Part shown: piece by piece, positions 60,189 to 64,000 of the stretch
How the letters are laid out: each line of letters opens with the position of its first letter
How positions within the stretch are numbered: position 1 is the first letter of the stretch
Assembly (NCBI GenBank): GCA_000349905.1
Contig: KB722753.1
Span: forward strand, 353,199-417,198
DNA from: Volvariella volvacea V23
Taxonomy: Eukaryota > Basidiomycota > Agaricomycetes > Agaricales > Pluteaceae
DNA length: 64,000 bases
Direction: 5' to 3'
The notes under the pieces: model-generated
The model's database searches: none
Seen by the model: the letters and a program-made list of their open reading frames with translations, nothing else
What the model was told of the DNA's origin: nothing
Made by a program: the position numbers and the translations under genes

Positions 60189-62032
60189 AGGGAGACCACG
60201 ATACCTTATATCACAGTACTGTGGACTGTTGGTTTGCGCTTTTATACGTTTTGTGACAATCGGTATTGAAACTACTTGTCTTGATAATGATTCAAGCTAT
60301 AATTCAATTGAATTTGAGCCTAGTATGTTCTTTGCTGTGTCTCGCCTACCATGAGTATACCGTCCACCCAGACGCACTAGTCCATCGAGGAATACGCACC
60401 AAGCAGGGCACAGGGTAAAAAGCTAGCCGAAATAACCCACGAAGGTTCGTATTTATCAATCTCTGCTGTATGAGTGTTTAGGTTGTTTTCCAACTGCAGG
60501 AACATATCATATCTCTGTTTTAATATTTCCGATGCGATTTTGTGCTGGGTGGTGCAGTTTTGTCCTAGTTTGGCGAAGGTGTTAGGGAATCTGGCTTCGA
60601 GGCTCACCAACAGATAGAGGAGTGCCGGACTTTGGGTGCCACCAACTTTGGAAGAGAATAAGTAACCGGAAGGAAGGAATAGGCTTAGCAAGGCGTGTGT
60701 GTTTTATTGGACGAATAGTTCGTCTAGGCTGTGTTCCAGCCCCTGTATATAACCCATGCGAATAATGGTACACCGAGAATTAGTAGAAGCATATGCCATG
60801 CATTGTTCACTCGAAGGGAAGAGTAAGAGGGCTTGTCGCCTCAAACGCTCCGAATCGGGGAGTTGATTAAGGACGTATCTTTATCTACCTGGGTCCCGGT
60901 GTGAGGTATAGATACCCGTGTAATATTGTGATAGCGCCATCTAATCACCGATGTTCTATGAGTTTCGTTACCGCTGTGTGTTGATGCAAAGTATACGTGT
61001 CGAATGAAATTCTTGGAGCTTTGTGTATTGTTTAGGATTTATTTCGGCTTGGGGGAAGTTCACATGAGCGATTCCTCTGTTTCTTATGTACCATGACACG
61101 TTGATGATCCAGCGTACTGAATTCGTTTCAGCTACCACTGATTAACCGAGAGAACCGGGGATCATGATCAGCGCTAACTGGGCCGAAGGTGTTTATAAAC
61201 GTGTGCGGTCCTAGTGGCTGCCAGCGACACTAATACGGGATACCAGCCAGCACTCGGGTCACTCTTGAAATAGGTCGCGGGCATCGAGTTGAGGCTTGTT
61301 GGCAGGAACGGTCAGAGTCTACGTGTCCGCTTATTTTTGATCTGTTTATTCCTGTACCGGCAACCCTAACTAGGCCCTCAGGTTCAGAGCCTCAGGCTTT
61401 CCTTCCCTTTCCCTTGCCACTGGCGCTGGGCCCATCCCTCTTTACCATCACCAGCTCACCCCTCTCGGCTGGTTTGGTCCTTTCCTTGTCTTTCTCAGGT
61501 CTCTGGGCGCTTCGCTGGCGTTGGGTCACGGTTGCGTCTGACCATCTCGCTCACTCGAACACTCCACAGAAGCCTCGAGGCACTCTCGCACTACAGTCAA
61601 CGTAACCTTTCAAGGTTGTGTGGGAAGAGTTCGACTTGCCGTCCGCTGGAGTTGAACTTAAATTCCCTCCGAGTCCACGAAACCCTCTTTGCACGACACA
61701 TTGCAGAGTGCACAGTAGATCGTAAAGGGTCTGGGTCCAAGCGTGGGGTGCTGCAAGCGTGTTCTGTCGTCATTAACACGGACACGCGCACTGCCTATTT
61801 ATTGCGTCCGGGTGCTGCTGCCAGTGCCTTACTGTGCACCTTATCATCCTCCTCGTTCTTCTCCCCATTCTGTTCCGTTGTCGTTGTTCACCCGCGCGCA
61901 TCATTAATTCCATTCCTTTCTCGGAACTCGGTCGGGTATATCCTTCAAAGTTTTGGCGGTTCATTTCGGTTTTCATATCCATATAATTCATCACAGCATT
62001 CGTCCACCCTCCGACGGCGTCAACCCCACACC
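60189..62032. other. Intergenic and long 5' leader of SLP1
   Basis: About 1.8 kb. From 61532 to 62032 the SLP1 reading frame is open upstream of the chosen ATG, but the encoded stretch lacks any motif and precedes a good signal peptide, so I treat it as leader. A 104-codon minus-strand ORF (60377-60691) was not supported. Confidence 0.5.
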
Positions 62033-64000
62033 ATGTTATTCAACCGACACAATACACTCCCGACACCACTGTTAGCATTGATCCTCACCATCCCTTCGCT
62101 GTTCTCTCGTTCGCCACTCGCATCGTCCTCAGTCTCAAACACACCATTGAACATGAATTACGGTCTCAACATAGCCTTCGGTGTTGCCGCAGCAATGTCA
62201 ACCCAAATGATCCTAACGCCCGTAACACCCACCACAACATTCTCAGCAACAATATCACCCAATGATCCTTTTCGAGCTGTTGCTTTGAAAGCTCCACCCC
62301 CTCCAGAACCACCAATATGTTGCTTGAAGAGATCGGGGGCGCAATGGGACCTGGAGGAGGTGGAAGAGGAGGTGTTGGTTAGCTTCGAAGAGTGGAAGGC
62401 CAGACAGGCGGAGAGGGAGAGGGAACGAATGGCTGGGTTTGGGGCTGGAGCTGGGGCAGCAGGGGGCGCTGGTGGTGCGAGCATAACTGGAAATGGAAGT
62501 GCGTATGTGACTGGATATGGGAATAGGTCGACGGGCGTTTCGTCAGCGTCTGTATCTGGTACGACAGGTGCTGGGGCTGCTGGAGGTGGCGTGGTGGAAG
62601 GAGGCATGGGCACCACGCAGACGATTGGCGATTTCAATGCGCATGCGCATCCACCCAACGCAACAGGAGTTGGAGCGGAAGCTGGCGGTCCCTTGGGTTC
62701 AGGCGACATCAACGCCTCGTCGCCTTCGGCAAACCCAGACGAGCACACGAATGCCGGTGGCTCAGATTATTATTACTACCAACAAGAACTTGCCCCGCAA
62801 TTCCGCGTGCCTCTAACCGACCGATTCAACTATGCAAGTCTCGATTGTTCCGCTCGAATTCACAGTGCGCACAAATCTGCCAAGTCGCCTTCCTCCATCC
62901 TCACGCCCAAGCGTGATCGATACATGCTGAGTCCTTGTCGATCCCAAACGACAAAGGATGGGAAACTCGAGAAGCAATTTGTGGTGGTAGAATTATGTGA
63001 AGATATTAGGATCGACACGGTTCAGCTGGCGAATTTCGAGTTTTTCAGTGGCGTGTTCAAGGATTTTGAGGTTAGCGTGGCGAAGACGAATCTAGAAGAT
63101 TGGACATCGGCGGGCAGGTATAAGGCGAAGAATATTAGAGGTATTCAGGTTTGTGGCTCACCCTGTGGTCTTGTAATCTAGGCTGACATGATTGGGCGCC
63201 TAGTCCTTCCATCCACCAACTTCACTGCGGGACTTCTATCGATATATCCGGATTGACTTTCACTCGCACTACGGAAGTGAATACTATTGCCCCGTCTCCT
63301 TGTTACGCGTCTACGGTCTTACACATCTCGAAGAATGGAAATGGGAGATGTGGGAAGCTGAGAGCAGAGCCAGGCGCGACGAGCAAGCTGCTCAGCTCGC
63401 GGCGGCCGCTGCAGCTGCATCTGTAGCAGCATCCTATTCTTATGGATATGATTCACAGGCTTCTTCACAACAACCGGCAGCACCAGGACAAATGCCAACC
63501 ATCGTACAGGGAGAACAGTCGCCCGAGTTGCCTTCTCCGAGGAGTATGGTCGGGACTGGAGATCCGTCGACGGGGTTCGTCATGGTGGAATCGACAGGGT
63601 TGAATAATGCTCCTGCACCTTCTGGGACGAGCGCCATAGCTGGGTCAGGCTCTGAATCGGGATCTGATTCCAGCTCTGGTAATAACGGTCAAGTCCAGTC
63701 AGACGGCTCGACAGTGGTTTTGACGGATGGCATATTTGTCACTCTAGCACCTTCGATCCCGTCTTCTGCGCCGACGCCCATTGGGGTGGATATATCCCCT
63801 TCGTCGGTTCATTCGTCCGCCTCTTCGGTGCTGTCGTCTCAGAATATTCAAGCGTCCCATGAAAGTAATGATGTTACGAGTAATCTTACGAATCCACCTA
63901 ATGCACAAGTTACGACTGCGACGACGACGGCTACCGCTGGTTCTGAACCCGAGGGCGATAGCTCAATGAAAATTCATGATAGTATCACGACATCTACATC
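62033..64000 (+). CDS. SLP1: SUN-domain ER membrane protein, SLP1/SUCO type (3' end beyond window)
   Basis: Exons 62033..63148 and 63204..>64000. The ATG at 62033 (CACACCATG context) opens a signal peptide (LPTPLLALILTIPSLF). A luminal region with a Cys-Cys pair (PPICCLKRSGAQWDLEE) and the block VSFEEWKARQ, typical of Slp1/SUCO proteins, precedes a Gly/Ala-rich linker. The SUN domain (about 265-420) reads DRFNYASLDC, RDRYMLSPC, FVVVELCEDIRIDTVQLANF, FFSGVFKDFEVSV and, across the intron, IRGIQSFHPP then YRYIRIDFHSHYGSEYYCPV. A Ser/Thr-rich region follows to the window end. The predicted membrane segment and coiled coil would lie beyond. In yeast Slp1 partners Emp65, whose homologue is at 51-53.6 kb. 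Confidence 0.9.

Noticed and set aside
60377..60691. 104-codon minus-strand ORF
   Set aside because: Protein-like composition but no start context, splice partners or recognised family.
61532..62032. N-terminal extension of the SLP1 frame
   Set aside because: Open in frame but without motifs; the ATG at 62033 has good context and directly starts a signal peptide.

Overview
The window is nuclear DNA of a filamentous basidiomycete, most likely an Agaricomycete. Nearly every gene is broken by many short GT-AG introns (about 50-70 bp), genes are densely packed on both strands, and the proteins are fungal: a GPI-type GH37 trehalase, a Candida rugosa-type lipase family, an Agaricomycete gag-like relic and a serine-rich single-pass membrane protein. 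No rRNA, tRNA, CRISPR array or intact transposon was recognised. A run of exactly 100 N (47940-48039) marks a scaffold gap. Gene models were spliced by hand. Where exon lengths keep the frame and rebuild known motifs I trust them; otherwise I say so.

Layout. 1-13.7 kb: 3' end of an RBM25-like PWI splicing factor, secreted trehalase, FMN-dependent alpha-hydroxy-acid dehydrogenase, ALG11 (minus), a candidate 98-residue membrane protein, a 1.8 kb gene-poor stretch, and MSP1. 13.7-24 kb: a decayed gag-like pseudogene, a 1191-residue Ser/Pro-rich membrane protein divergent from a fungal magnesium-chelatase-like protein (177 bp shared promoter), and ZCCHC9. 24-30 kb: two tandem genes fusing a pterin-4a-carbinolamine-dehydratase-like domain to two zinc knuckles, then lipase paralogue A (minus). 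30-34 kb: gene-poor, with one frameshifted orphan ORF. 34-46 kb: O-fucosyltransferase-like type II membrane protein, CDC43 (GGTase-I beta), NOT2 (CCR4-NOT), RPC17/RPC9 (Pol III) and a decayed partial copy of RPC9. 46-53.6 kb: an alpha/beta-hydrolase lipase cut by the gap, an unrecognised 618-residue protein, and a TAPT1/EMP65 ER membrane protein. 54-60.2 kb: lipase paralogues B and C in tandem. 62 kb to the end: a SLP1/SUCO-type SUN-domain protein that runs off the window.

Most genes are ordinary housekeeping functions (N-glycosylation, prenylation, mRNA decay, Pol III, ER and mitochondrial quality control) and do not form one pathway. The accessory content is the three-member lipase family, with an identical 15-exon structure that includes an 8-nt exon, and the tandem dehydratase/zinc-knuckle pair. 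That fusion, with divergent active sites and unusual knuckle spacing, is the best candidate here for something undescribed.
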